Source: Bacillota bacterium
Lineage (GTDB): Bacteria > Bacillota > Syntrophomonadia > Syntrophomonadales > DTU052
NCBI GenBank assembly: GCA_029781825.1
Contig: JAKOVY010000110.1
Location: forward strand, 1 to 64,000
DNA length: 64,000 nucleotides
Reading direction: 5' to 3'
Of this stretch, positions 42,253 to 51,624 are shown one piece after another; within the stretch, counting starts at the first letter, position 1; every line of letters starts with the position of its first letter. Position numbers and translations under genes: made by a program. Below the pieces are notes generated by a model. The model was not told where the DNA came from, made no database searches, and worked only from the letters and a program-made list of their open reading frames with translations.

Positions 42253-44064
42253 TTGGTGGATGACCGGCTGAAAGTTCGAATTCATACTGCCTCCGGGCCC
42301 CTGGTTTCATGGGTGGATAAAGGCCAGAAGGTATGGGACTCGGTCCAGCAAGCCGGGATCATACAGAGAGGCGAATGCGGGGGACGGGGGTTATGTCTTA
42401 AGTGCAAGGCCCGGGTAAGGGGCGAAGTCTCGCCTCCCACCGACGAGGAACTAACCGCTTTGACTCCGGAGGAGATCTCGCAAGGTTACCGTTTAACCTG
42501 CAAGTGCCGCGTTCTTGGTGAAACTTCGGTCTATCTCGAGGACATCGGGATCGGCGACTATAAAGCCGGGCTGTTGAGGTATGAGAGGTACCCCGGGGTG
42601 CTGTCGGCGATTCGAACTGTACATACCCATATACCTGGTTTTGACCGGAAGAACCCCATACCGCTGCTGGAGCGAATACAGGGAGCCTTTAAAGGCTATG
42701 AGCTGGAGATAACCCCTCAGGACCTGAACATGATGGCACAACTGGACAAGGGTGAAGGTTTTAGGGTTACCGGCGGTTTGTTTGATTCCACCGTGCTGCG
42801 CATTCGTCCTGAAGGCAGCGCCTCTTTCCTGGGAATAGCCCTCGATATTGGAACCACCTCTTTGTCCTGTGCCCTGATTGACCTGGTGAACGGAGAACTG
42901 CTGGGGGAAGGAGGTACCCTCAACTCCCAGATTGCTTACGGTCGTGACATAATGACGCGCATCAGCTATGTCATGGATGATGAAGAGGGGCTGAAGGTGC
43001 TGCAGGACAAGGTTATGAGGGATGTCTCCGGTATGATAAGAACCTTGCTGTCAAAGCTGAATGCAGATCCCGAAGACATACTGGAGATGGTCGTGGTAGG
43101 TAATCCCGTAATGCTGCACCTTTTTCTGGGAGCGGATCCCCGGGGACTGGGTCGAGCCCCTTATGTGGGTTTGTTTAGAGATGAAACAGAGGTGCGAGGG
43201 GGAAGCCTGGGAGTGCCCATGCACCCTGCGGGGCGGGTCTTATTATTACCGCAGATTGCCGGGTTTTTGGGGGCGGATATTATTGCCTGTCTGCTGGCGA
43301 TTGACGGCGGTTCCCAGGCGAGTTTTTTGGTGATAGACATAGGCACCAACGGCGAAATCGTCTTAAAACATAAAGACCTGCTGCTGGCCTGCTCGGTGGC
43401 TGCCGGTTCAGCTTTTGAGGGCGGAGATATCACCAGTGGTATGGCGGCTCGCACGGGAGCAATTGACCGCTTCTGGTTGGAGGATGGAAAGCTGAATTAC
43501 AATGTGATTGGCGGCATTAAGCCGGAGGGGATATGCGGGTCGGGACTGATTGACCTGCTTCATGTTTTTCTTGAAACCGAGGTACTGGATGAGACCGGAC
43601 TTATTCATGCTGAAAGATATAACGGAGCATGGCGTGACACCGAAAGGGGTGTGGAACTGGTTATTGTCGACGGTTCCGAGACTGATTCGGGGATTCCGGT
43701 AGTTTTTAATCAACAGGATGTGCGCCAGCTGCAGTTGGCCAAGGCGGCGGTGCGAGCGGGAGTGGATATTTTGATGAAAGAGGCCGGGACAGCGCCGGAG
43801 GATATAGATGAAGTGATGTTCGCCGGTGCATTCGGCAATTACCTCAACCCTGAATCAGTTTTGGGAACCGGTATGCTTCCGCAGTTTCAGCCGGGGGAGA
43901 TTAAGGCCATTGGGAATGCGGCTCTGCGGGGAGCCATCGCCGCCCTGCTCCGGATACCGGAGAGAGAGAAAGCTCAGCAATACGCCAGGAAGACTAGAGC
44001 GGTGGAACTGGCCGATCACCCGGATTTCTCACGGGTGTTTGTTGCCGGCATGGCCTTGAAATAG
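42253..44064 (+). CDS. ASKHA-fold activator with N-terminal [2Fe-2S] domain (RACo/DUF4445 family)
   Basis: A 603-residue protein. The N-terminal ferredoxin-like domain (about residues 1-95) has ECGGRGLCLKCKARV and a later Cys in RLTCKCRV, fitting a plant-type [2Fe-2S] site. A middle domain leads to the C-terminal DUF4445 ATPase (LGIALDIGTTSLSCALIDL, FLVIDIGTNGEIVL, VMFAGAFGNYLNPES). Known relatives, RACo and RamA, use ATP to reactivate corrinoid proteins by reduction. No corrinoid protein or methyltransferase is encoded nearby, so the target is unknown. Start is TTG 42253 or GTG 42256, ten bases past mobB. Confidence 0.9.
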   Translation: MVDDRLKVRIHTASGPLVSWVDKGQKVWDSVQQAGIIQRGECGGRGLCLKCKARVRGEVSPPTDEELTALTPEEISQGYRLTCKCRVLGETSVYLEDIGIGDYKAGLLRYERYPGVLSAIRTVHTHIPGFDRKNPIPLLERIQGAFKGYELEITPQDLNMMAQLDKGEGFRVTGGLFDSTVLRIRPEGSASFLGIALDIGTTSLSCALIDLVNGELLGEGGTLNSQIAYGRDIMTRISYVMDDEEGLKVLQDKVMRDVSGMIRTLLSKLNADPEDILEMVVVGNPVMLHLFLGADPRGLGRAPYVGLFRDETEVRGGSLGVPMHPAGRVLLLPQIAGFLGADIIACLLAIDGGSQASFLVIDIGTNGEIVLKHKDLLLACSVAAGSAFEGGDITSGMAARTGAIDRFWLEDGKLNYNVIGGIKPEGICGSGLIDLLHVFLETEVLDETGLIHAERYNGAWRDTERGVELVIVDGSETDSGIPVVFNQQDVRQLQLAKAAVRAGVDILMKEAGTAPEDIDEVMFAGAFGNYLNPESVLGTGMLPQFQPGEIKAIGNAALRGAIAALLRIPEREKAQQYARKTRAVELADHPDFSRVFVAGMALK

Positions 44065-44083
44065 GATATTGCCAGGGTACAGC

Positions 44084-44125
44084 AAGACCCGGTCCGGGAT
44101 GGTATAATCCCGGCCGGGTCTTTAA
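44084..44125. terminator. Terminator between convergent genes
   Basis: AAGACCCGG (44084-44092) pairs with CCGGGTCTT (44114-44122), and an inner CCGGGAT/ATCCCGG stem (44094-44100 with 44107-44113) extends it. TTTAAA follows. Confidence 0.85.
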
Positions 44126-44150
44126 ATTTCGTGAGTTAAGATGGAGGCGG

Positions 44151-45464
44151 TTACGGCAGGTTTTTAAACAACGGGTTGATTACTACCCCGGTTAACAGCT
44201 TGGGATAAAAGTAGGTTGATTTCTGCGGCATCTTGTCTCCGGCCTTGGCTACAGCAACTACCTCCTGTACCTTGGTGGGGTTGAGCAGAAAAGCCAATTG
44301 GTGGCTTCCGTCATCGACCCTGGCTATCGCCCATTCTTCATCCCGGGTATAATTGATGTTGTTTTGGTTCTTCCGGTCATCCTCTTTTATCCCCAGTATT
44401 TGGGAAAGGATCAGATGATCAAGCAGAGCCACATCGAGTTTTTTCCAGGCATCGGACATCTCCTTGGGCATGAGGCTTTTGGCTTGGTTCATGTTTTTGA
44501 TCGTCAGGAAATACAGCGATTTTTCCTGGGTGTAAAGACCAAAGACATGCTTTTTCCTGCCCCGTTGAGCCAACTCGTCCATGAATTTGGGCAGACCTTC
44601 CGAAGAATTAAACTCTTCCACTGTGAAGACCTCGGTCAGGGCGGACTTGAATACCTCCAGATCCAGACGGCTTATATTTCTTACTACCCGATGGGTGGGC
44701 AGAATGACCAGACCTTCATCGTAGAGGTTGACCAGTGTAGTCATAACATAGTCATAACCCTTGTGACCCAATTCGCGCATCTGCTTGCTGTACTCCAGAG
44801 CTGTTTCATAGCGGTGATGTCCGTCCGCAATGAAGATCTGTTCGTCCCTCAGATACGCGGAAACCGTTTGCAGGGTATTCTCGTCGGCGACAACCCATAG
44901 ACGGTGTGACTCACCGGCCTCATCTATAATATCCAGATCGGGCTCGCGACCCTCGATCGCCTGAAGCAGCGCATTATCTACCCTTTTTTCCGGATCGCTG
45001 TACAGTCCAAAGATGGAACTGAAGTTGCACTGAGTGGCCTGCATCAGCTTGAGACGGTCTGCTTTGGGCTTGGAGAGGGTTTCCTCGTGGGGAAGAACCG
45101 AACCTTCCGAATAGTCCTGGAGCTTCAGGCCGCATATAAAACCATTGCGAGTCAATGCTCCCCCGGAGACCCGGAACTCCTGCTGATAGACGTACATAGC
45201 GGGTTTGGGTTCCGGCAGCAAAGTTTCATCCTCAATCCAGCGCTCCAGGTACTTTTTTGCCCGGGTGTAACGGTTATTCTTTTCGTTGTCATCCGGGAAT
45301 ACCAGTCCCAGCTCCAGGCGTATAATATTGACCGGGTTTTCAGCATAGTATCTTGCCTGGGACTTCTCATCAATGATGTCATACGGCGGAGTCATTACTG
45401 ACGCCAGATTGGCGATCTTACTTTTATTGTAACGCAACCCAACAAACGGGATAATTTCGGCCAT
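44151..45464 (-). CDS. DUF1015 family protein
   Basis: A 437-residue protein of the DUF1015 family, whose function is not firmly known. The N-terminus EIIPFVGLRYNKSK and VMTPPYDIIDEKSQARYY are diagnostic, as is FIADGHHRYETALEY in the middle, with its conserved His-His-Arg-Tyr. Some members sit with serine or D-3-phosphoglycerate genes, but here it stands alone on the minus strand between two convergent/divergent plus-strand units. Start is ATG with AGGAGG upstream. Confidence 0.92.
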   Translation of the reverse strand: MAEIIPFVGLRYNKSKIANLASVMTPPYDIIDEKSQARYYAENPVNIIRLELGLVFPDDNEKNNRYTRAKKYLERWIEDETLLPEPKPAMYVYQQEFRVSGGALTRNGFICGLKLQDYSEGSVLPHEETLSKPKADRLKLMQATQCNFSSIFGLYSDPEKRVDNALLQAIEGREPDLDIIDEAGESHRLWVVADENTLQTVSAYLRDEQIFIADGHHRYETALEYSKQMRELGHKGYDYVMTTLVNLYDEGLVILPTHRVVRNISRLDLEVFKSALTEVFTVEEFNSSEGLPKFMDELAQRGRKKHVFGLYTQEKSLYFLTIKNMNQAKSLMPKEMSDAWKKLDVALLDHLILSQILGIKEDDRKNQNNINYTRDEEWAIARVDDGSHQLAFLLNPTKVQEVVAVAKAGDKMPQKSTYFYPKLLTGVVINPLFKNLP

Positions 45465-45771
45465 GGGACGGTTTCCTCCTATGCTTTATCAATACTCAAA
45501 ATTCTATAATACTTGGAATGATCTTCGCAACGGGTTTTGTTACAGGAACTTCAAATTCCCCATGCCGGAGGCAGACATTTTTCAGAACATCCTTTCCAAG
45601 GCATCATTTCTGATTTTAACCTCCCAGTCTAATCTACGTATATTCTGCAGTACTTTATTACAGGTGACCCGGCATTCTTGCATTTTATAAACCGTAGTGC
45701 TTTAATTTAGACGTGTAAAGCAAAATCTGGGCTCTTTGTAACGGAATTTGTGGTTTTGACGGAGGTTTTCG
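45465..45771. other. Divergent intergenic region
   Basis: These 307 A+T-rich bases separate the minus-strand DUF1015 gene from the plus-strand PHP gene. No gene, repeat or clear consensus promoter is evident. Confidence 0.45.
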
Positions 45772-46566
45772 GTGCTGATTGACTATCATGTTCATGCTAT
45801 GGCCCATGGTGAATACGAATATTCTTGGTCATGGATCGAGGAATACCTTCGCCGGGCTCAGGCTCAAAATATAGCCCAAATCGGATTCAGCGACCATGAC
45901 TGGTTCGAAGACCGGATAGAGATTGAATTGATCAAGGGGGTTGCTGCCCGTCCTGAATTCTGCAGCTTGATGGTAAGAGTGGGCATTGAAGTGGACTACA
46001 AACCCGAGAGAGAAGCCGAGATAAGCGGGATGCTGGCACAGAAACCCTATGATTTTGCCATCGGCTCGGTCCATCACCTGGGAGAATGGATGTTTGATCA
46101 CCCGGATCAAAAAGACGGTTTTTTGCAAAGGGACATCGACGAGATCTATCAAGAGTATTATTCATTGGTCGACCGGATGGTGAAGTCAAACCTGTTTGAT
46201 GTTGTGGGGCACCTTGATCTGATTAAGATCTGGGGGTTCAAACCGACAACTAGGCAGGAAAACTATTTCCTCAAACCGCTTTTGCACGGGATGAGGATGT
46301 CGGGTATGGTGGTGGAAATAAACACCCGCGGCCTTCGCAAGCCGGTCAAGGAGATGTATCCCAGCGAGGTACTGCTGCGGGATCTGTTTGCTCATAATAT
46401 CCCTATTACCTTTGGCTCGGATGCTCATCACCCTGAGGAACTGGGAAGCGGGCTTTCCGAGGCTTTGCAGACCGCCTGGAAGGTTGGCTACCGGAAGGCA
46501 TCGGGATTTACCAGGAGACAAAGCATTTTTTATCCGTTATCTGAAGCAAGGAAGGGGATTTCATGA
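45772..46566 (+). CDS. PHP-domain phosphatase, HisK type histidinol-phosphatase-like
   Basis: A 264-residue metal-dependent phosphoesterase. PHP motifs are DYHVHAMAHGE (motif 1), GFSDHDWFED (motif 2), GSVHHLGEWMFD (motif 3), HLDLIKIWG and FGSDAHHPEELG (motif 4), supplying the usual His and Asp ligands. It resembles histidinol-phosphatase HisK, but no his genes are near, so another sugar- or nucleotide-phosphate is possible. Start is GTG behind GGAGG. The stop overlaps the next gene by four bases. Confidence 0.88.
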   Translation: MLIDYHVHAMAHGEYEYSWSWIEEYLRRAQAQNIAQIGFSDHDWFEDRIEIELIKGVAARPEFCSLMVRVGIEVDYKPEREAEISGMLAQKPYDFAIGSVHHLGEWMFDHPDQKDGFLQRDIDEIYQEYYSLVDRMVKSNLFDVVGHLDLIKIWGFKPTTRQENYFLKPLLHGMRMSGMVVEINTRGLRKPVKEMYPSEVLLRDLFAHNIPITFGSDAHHPEELGSGLSEALQTAWKVGYRKASGFTRRQSIFYPLSEARKGIS

Positions 46567-47567
46567 ACAGTATCGTAATTCTGGTGGTAAGCCTGGGCAT
46601 CATTTTAATCGGGGCCGAGCTTTTCACCAATGCGGTTGAATGGCTGGGCAAGAAATTGAACCTGTCCGAAGGAGCGGTGGGAAGCGTACTGGCGGCAGTG
46701 GGAACTGCGCTTCCCGAGACCATGATTCCAGTTATTGCTCTGATCGGAGGAGGAGCCGAAGCGGTTAACATTGGAACCGGGGCCATACTGGGCGCACCGT
46801 TGATGCTGTCCACCCTGGCTATGTTTGTTACCGGTATTTCGATTGTGCTTTTTCGAAAACGCCGTGAGTTCGGGTTAAAGGTAACAGCCAACCCCGAGGT
46901 GATGAAAAGGGACCTCGGGCTTTTCCTGATCGTTTTCACGGCCGCCTTGCTGGCGGGGACTATGCCCCCTGAGATGAGGAAATGGCAGCTTATTGTGGGC
47001 ACGGCCATGGTTTTATCCTACGTTTTATATCTGATGGTCACCCTGAAGGACGACAGTGCACCGGAGCATGACCAGCTGAGCCCGTGTTATTTTGCGCCCC
47101 GCATGATTGTACCGAGATTGAGAATCGTTGTTCTGCAGTTCGCCGTGGCTCTGGCCTTGATTATCGGCGGTGCCCATCTTTTCGTGGGTGCCATAGAGAC
47201 GGTGGCTCTGGCCTTTGGAGTTCCCGCGTTTGTGCTGTCTTTGGTGATTGCGCCGGTGGCTACGGAATTGCCGGAGAAGTTTAACAGTGTCCTGTGGGTG
47301 TCGCGAGGCCGGGATACACTGGCCCTGGGCAATATTACCGGAGCCATGGTGTTTCAAGGGTCCTTGATTCCGGCTCTGGGAATTTTTCTAACCGATTGGC
47401 AGCTCGGAGTGGGAGCACTCCTGAGTGGAGCCCTGGCCCTTATATCTTCGGCCATTCTTTATATTGAAGTGCTCCGCAGGAAGCATACGGAGGCCATATA
47501 TCTCATCATTGCGGGACTGTTTTATGTGATTTTCTTCTTCATGGTTCTCGAGGGAATAATCCGTTAG
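46563..47567 (+). CDS. Sodium/calcium exchanger family membrane protein
   Basis: A 334-residue membrane protein with about ten helices in two repeats. The alpha motifs are GSVLAAVGTALPETMIPVIAL in the first half and LVIAPVATELPEKFNSVLWV in the second, matching the CaCA superfamily. It probably exchanges Ca2+ or another cation for Na+ or H+. The ATG overlaps the PHP stop, and RidA follows 13 bases later, forming a small operon. Confidence 0.9.
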   Translation: MNSIVILVVSLGIILIGAELFTNAVEWLGKKLNLSEGAVGSVLAAVGTALPETMIPVIALIGGGAEAVNIGTGAILGAPLMLSTLAMFVTGISIVLFRKRREFGLKVTANPEVMKRDLGLFLIVFTAALLAGTMPPEMRKWQLIVGTAMVLSYVLYLMVTLKDDSAPEHDQLSPCYFAPRMIVPRLRIVVLQFAVALALIIGGAHLFVGAIETVALAFGVPAFVLSLVIAPVATELPEKFNSVLWVSRGRDTLALGNITGAMVFQGSLIPALGIFLTDWQLGVGALLSGALALISSAILYIEVLRRKHTEAIYLIIAGLFYVIFFFMVLEGIIR

Positions 47568-47580
47568 AAAGGAAGATAAA

Positions 47581-48042
47581 ATGACGGTCGAGGAAAAACT
47601 GGCTGCAATGGGCATTATACTTCCCGAACCACCGGCTCCGGTTGCTTCATATGTTCCGGGGCTGGTATGCCATAATCTGGTCTTCGTTTCCGGACAGCTT
47701 CCCACCAAGGACGGAAAACTCCTGATGGAAGGAGCTCTGGGACGCGAACTGTCTGTTGAAGAAGGGTATATTGCCGCGCGCCAGGCGGTTATCAACTGCT
47801 TGGGGGTCCTCAAGTCGCTGGTGGGTGACCTGGACCGGGTGGAACGGATCGTCAGGCTGACCGCGTTTGTCCAGTCGGCTCCGGACTTCCACGCTCAGCC
47901 GCAGGTTGCCAATGGGGCCTCCGACCTGCTGCAGGAGGTGTTTGGAACTCGGGGTAAACACACCCGGGTGGCCGTGGGGGTTAATTCACTGCCCTTGAAT
48001 GCGCCCTGTGAGATAGACTTCATTGCCGCCGTCAGGCCATGA
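47581..48042 (+). CDS. RidA family protein (long YjgF type)
   Basis: A 153-residue protein of the Rid family, in the longer group that starts EEKLAAMGIILPEPPAPVASYV. Signature parts are VFVSGQLPTKDGKL and GKHTRVAVGVNSLPLNAPCEID. Archetypal RidA hydrolyses reactive enamine/imine intermediates, but this group lacks the Arg of true RidA at the end (it has no catalytic Arg in RVAVG context that I can assign with certainty), so the substrate is open. Start is ATG 47581 after AAAGGAAG. Confidence 0.85.
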   Translation: MTVEEKLAAMGIILPEPPAPVASYVPGLVCHNLVFVSGQLPTKDGKLLMEGALGRELSVEEGYIAARQAVINCLGVLKSLVGDLDRVERIVRLTAFVQSAPDFHAQPQVANGASDLLQEVFGTRGKHTRVAVGVNSLPLNAPCEIDFIAAVRP

Positions 48043-48079
48043 CGTATGCTTGGTTACTTATCAAAGGGGGGCTTAATAT

Positions 48080-48421
48080 ATGAACGTTTATGACAAGGCT
48101 CATGAGACCGCACGCGCGTTAAAGGAGACTCCTCAGTACAAGGCATATACCAGGGCGAGGGAGGAGCTGAGAGCCGACCGGAGCACCTGGGAGATGGTTA
48201 AGGATTTCCGCTCCCGGCAGACCCGGATTCAAAAACAGATCCTGTCCGGGGAGGAACCGGCCCCCGAGAAAATCACCGAACTCCAGGAGCTCTCCGGCAT
48301 AATTGGAAGATCAGAGCGGGCAACCGAGTTTTTTCGGGCGGAGATGGAGCTTATCAAAATAGTGGAAGACATTCAGCGCATCCTGGTAAGATCTATTGAC
48401 CTGGAGCTGGAAAACCTCTGA
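48080..48421 (+). CDS. YlbF family protein
   Basis: A 113-residue helical protein of the YlbF/YmcA family, with NVYDKAHETARALKETPQYK and DFRSRQTRIQKQILSGE. In Bacillus, YlbF with YmcA and YaaT binds RNase Y and affects mRNA processing, sporulation and competence. Some homologues have other roles. Start is ATG after AAAGGGGGGC. It lies 38 bases downstream of the RidA gene. Confidence 0.88.
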   Translation: MNVYDKAHETARALKETPQYKAYTRAREELRADRSTWEMVKDFRSRQTRIQKQILSGEEPAPEKITELQELSGIIGRSERATEFFRAEMELIKIVEDIQRILVRSIDLELENL

Positions 48422-48496
48422 AATTGATTCACTCATGAAAAGTTCCCAACCGGTTAAACCTAACTATAACTCAGCCAGGTTTGGGAGTATGGAACG

Positions 48497-49492
48497 ATGG
48501 ACATTGACAGCTACTTGCCCCGTATTCATGAGCTGCTGGTGCAAGAAGTTCTATCAGGTTGGGAACCGGTAGATAGAGTGATGCTGCAGCCGCTGCAGAT
48601 GCCGGGCAAGCTGATACGGCCGCGGCTGGTTCTGCTGAGCAGCGGACTGTTCGGAGAAATCAGTGAGCGGGCAATTGATGTAGCGATTGCCATCGAGTGT
48701 ATCCATACGGCATCGTTGGTTCATGATGATATCGTCGACGGTGCCTCTTTGCGGCGGGGAGTCCCCACCATAAACCACCTCTTCGATTCTCATACCGCAG
48801 TTCTGGCCGGAGACCATCTGTTTGCCACTGCTTTTGAAATCTTGGCCCGCTGCCAGCTCACCGAAGTGCTGAGCGAAGTGACTCGAGCCATCAAGCAGAT
48901 GTGTGCGGGGGAGATAGCTCAGGACCTTAACCTGTTTAACACCGGCCTGTCGGAAAAAGATTATATGCGAAACATATTCGGAAAAACTGCCAGCCTTTTC
49001 GGTGCTGCCTGTCGATGCGGCGCCCTGGTTGCCGGGGCTCAACCGCAGGATGTTAGGCAGATCGGTCTTTTTGGAGAACATCTGGGGTATGCCTTCCAAA
49101 TTGCCGATGATGTCATGGATTTTTGCGGCGAACCGGGAACCCTGGGCAAACCCTGCGGCGGGGATTTGAGAAATGGGATCATCACCCTGCCGGTTATAAG
49201 GGCACTGGCAGTATCAGAACACCGACGGGAACTGTTGCTCATCATAGAATCCAACCAATTGCAAGCCGATACGATAAACCGTGTTATCGAGATCTTAAAA
49301 GACTGCGGAGCCATTGAATACGCTGCCGCATGCGCCATCAACTACTGCCTGGGTGCCATCCGTCTCCTGGAACCATTTCCCCAGTCTCCGGCCCGCAATG
49401 AGCTGGTTCGTCTCTGTTCCACCCTGATCACCCTTCCGGGTTTGGAGGGTAAAAGCTCCCGAGAAGTATGGAACATGCTGGTGGAGGTATAG
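48497..49492 (+). CDS. Polyprenyl diphosphate synthase (HepT-like)
   Basis: A 331-residue trans-prenyltransferase. The first Asp-rich motif is SLVHDDIVDGASLRRGVPT and the second is FQIADDVMDFCGEPGTLGKP, binding Mg2+ and the diphosphates. It makes an all-trans polyprenyl diphosphate, probably C30-C40, for quinones or other terpenoids. Coupling to the next gene, two bases downstream, suggests the product feeds a terpene synthase. No HepS-type partner subunit is seen in the window. Confidence 0.92.
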   Translation: MDIDSYLPRIHELLVQEVLSGWEPVDRVMLQPLQMPGKLIRPRLVLLSSGLFGEISERAIDVAIAIECIHTASLVHDDIVDGASLRRGVPTINHLFDSHTAVLAGDHLFATAFEILARCQLTEVLSEVTRAIKQMCAGEIAQDLNLFNTGLSEKDYMRNIFGKTASLFGAACRCGALVAGAQPQDVRQIGLFGEHLGYAFQIADDVMDFCGEPGTLGKPCGGDLRNGIITLPVIRALAVSEHRRELLLIIESNQLQADTINRVIEILKDCGAIEYAAACAINYCLGAIRLLEPFPQSPARNELVRLCSTLITLPGLEGKSSREVWNMLVEV

Positions 49493-49494
49493 TC

Positions 49495-50553
49495 GTGCCG
49501 GTCGCTGGTCGGTTGCCCTGGCTTTACAACTACCTGAGACTCATTATTCCCTGGGTGGAATCGGAACTCCGACAGCTGACTGCGAGGGCAAGCTTAATTG
49601 AGGATGACCAATTGCGTCTTCAAGCCCTGAGCAGTCTGAAGACAAAAGCCTTTCACTGTTATGGCGGTTCAGTTATGGCTTTATTGGGACCTCGCAACAG
49701 TTGGCAGGATTTAGTGGTCCTGATGACCTCCTTCCAAAGCATATCCGATTACCTTGACAACCTCTGCGACCGCATGGGCGTAAGAGACCAGCACGCTTTT
49801 TACCGCCTCCACGATTCAATGCTGGCCGCTGCCACCCCGGGGGTGAGGCCGGCGGACTATTATGACCGGTATGAAGGGCACCGGGAAGAGGGTTACCTCT
49901 CGTATCTGGTAGCCCGCAGTCAGAGCGTAATCGCTTCCCTGCCCGGCCAGGAGCACGTTCACGGCCGTGTTGAGCAGCTAATCCGCCACTACATCAACCT
50001 GCAGGCCCTAAAACACCTTTCCCCGGAAGAGCGTTGCTACAGGCTAAAAGACTACATATACAGCAAGGTTGGTATCCCTCCGGGTTTTGAATGGTGGGAA
50101 ATGGCGGCCGCTACCGGTTCAACCCTGGGAATGTTTGCCCTTTGGGCTGCAGCGGCCTGCCCTGATTGCGATTTATACCGGGCGGAACAGATATTTGAAG
50201 CCTACTTTCCCTGGATATGCGGGCTCCATATACTGCTGGACTACATAATAGACCAGGAGGAAGACGCGAAAGAGGGCGATTTAAACTTCATATCCTTTTA
50301 CCCGCGGAAAGAAGCAGGGTGGGAGGCTCTGCACAACTTTGCCGGCAAAGCCCTGGAGCGAGCCATCGACCTACCCAGTAAGGGGCTACATTCCCTGGTA
50401 GTTACCGGTCTCTTGGCTATGTACCTAAGCGATTCCAAGGTAAAGGAACAGGGTTATTCAAGACGGGCGCGGCAGCTTATAAAAGGCACGGGTAAAAGGG
50501 GGCTCGCTCTCTATTACCTGTGCCGGGCAGTACGACGGCGGAAAGGCATTTAG
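49495..50553 (+). CDS. DUF2600 terpene synthase, YtpB (tetraprenyl-beta-curcumene synthase) type
   Basis: A 352-residue protein of the large terpene cyclase group founded by Bacillus YtpB, which turns heptaprenyl diphosphate into tetraprenyl-beta-curcumene. The signature FHCYGGSVMALL and the aspartate motif DYLDNLCDRMG are intact, as is a second acidic motif HILLDYIIDQEED. I choose GTG 49495 behind GGTGGAGG over the earlier frame start at 49468. The polyprenyl synthase directly upstream could supply its substrate, pointing to a C35-type sesquarterpene pathway. Confidence 0.88.
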   Translation: MPVAGRLPWLYNYLRLIIPWVESELRQLTARASLIEDDQLRLQALSSLKTKAFHCYGGSVMALLGPRNSWQDLVVLMTSFQSISDYLDNLCDRMGVRDQHAFYRLHDSMLAAATPGVRPADYYDRYEGHREEGYLSYLVARSQSVIASLPGQEHVHGRVEQLIRHYINLQALKHLSPEERCYRLKDYIYSKVGIPPGFEWWEMAAATGSTLGMFALWAAAACPDCDLYRAEQIFEAYFPWICGLHILLDYIIDQEEDAKEGDLNFISFYPRKEAGWEALHNFAGKALERAIDLPSKGLHSLVVTGLLAMYLSDSKVKEQGYSRRARQLIKGTGKRGLALYYLCRAVRRRKGI

Positions 50554-50644
50554 TCGTCACTGGTTGTGGCGGGACCTCAACTTGCGGCCTGCTTCCCGTA
50601 AATATATAATGTGACTTAGCATCGAAGGGGAAGAGGAGGACCCT

Positions 50645-51571
50645 ATGAAAAAACGATTAGCCATTGCAATTGTGTTCCTTCTGGTAAGCCTTATGGGGTT
50701 GGGGTGTGGTGATGAAACGGTAGCCGTTGTAAACGGGGAAAAGGTTACCCGCTCCCAGCTCGAAAAAATCGTAAACCTGTATGTTTCCCAGGCCAAACAG
50801 CTTTATAGCGAGGACGTTACCGAGGATCGGGAGTTCATGAAAGAGATCGAAAAAATGGCCTTAAATGATCTCATTGACCAAACCCTGATAATCCAGAAAG
50901 CCTTAAGTGAAGGACTGGAGGCTACCGAAGCGGAAGTCAAGAAGGCCATCAAAAACTTCAAGGACAGTGCCGGAACTGAGGGATACAAAAACTTTATTAA
51001 AGCTGCCGGCATGACGGATGAGGAATTTGAAAAGGAAATGTACAATCAGGTTCTGATCGATGAACTGCGTGAAAAGGTTATCTCCAAGGTTAAAGTGACC
51101 GCAGAGGATGTTAAGGCCTATTATGACGCGCACCCCGAGGAATTTGGCAACCTGTACGAACTGAAGGTATCGCATATACTCCTTAAAACCCGGGAAGAGG
51201 CCGAAGAAGTAATCCAAAGGCTTAAAAACGGAGAGGATTTTGGCACCCTGGCTCAGGAGTTGTCGATTGAGCCGGCAGCTCGGGAATCAAAGGGGAATCT
51301 CGGATTTATAAACGAACAAAGCAATCTGGTTGCCGAATTCAAAGAAGCGGCTCTTAAGCTGAAACCCGGGGAAATAACAGAGGAACCCGTAAAAACTCAG
51401 TTTGGATTCCATGTAATTAAGGCTTTTGAGGAAAGGAAGCCCCATCTGGAACCTTTTGAACAGGTGAAAGATCAGGCCGAGCTCCTAGCCAGACAGGCTA
51501 AGGAAAACCAGGCCTGGATTGATTACGTGAGTGATCTCCGCAAACAGGCCGATATCGAGACCAAGATTTAA
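50645..51571 (+). CDS. PrsA/SurA-like peptidyl-prolyl isomerase lipoprotein
   Basis: A 308-residue exported foldase. A signal peptide (KKRLAIAIVFLLVSLMG) ends in LGC, a loose lipobox with Cys about residue 21. The SurA-type N-domain holds AVVNGEKVTRSQLEK and a helical chaperone part. The parvulin domain is near residues 175-265 (ELKVSHILLKTREEAEEVI, LGFINEQSNLV, TQFGFHVIKAFE). It would help secreted proteins fold outside the membrane. Start is ATG after GAGGAGG. Confidence 0.9.
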   Translation: MKKRLAIAIVFLLVSLMGLGCGDETVAVVNGEKVTRSQLEKIVNLYVSQAKQLYSEDVTEDREFMKEIEKMALNDLIDQTLIIQKALSEGLEATEAEVKKAIKNFKDSAGTEGYKNFIKAAGMTDEEFEKEMYNQVLIDELREKVISKVKVTAEDVKAYYDAHPEEFGNLYELKVSHILLKTREEAEEVIQRLKNGEDFGTLAQELSIEPAARESKGNLGFINEQSNLVAEFKEAALKLKPGEITEEPVKTQFGFHVIKAFEERKPHLEPFEQVKDQAELLARQAKENQAWIDYVSDLRKQADIETKI

Positions 51572-51624
51572 CCGTCGGGAAATCCTTGAGTTAAAAGCAA
51601 ACAAACGAAGTGGAAAGGGTGTAA

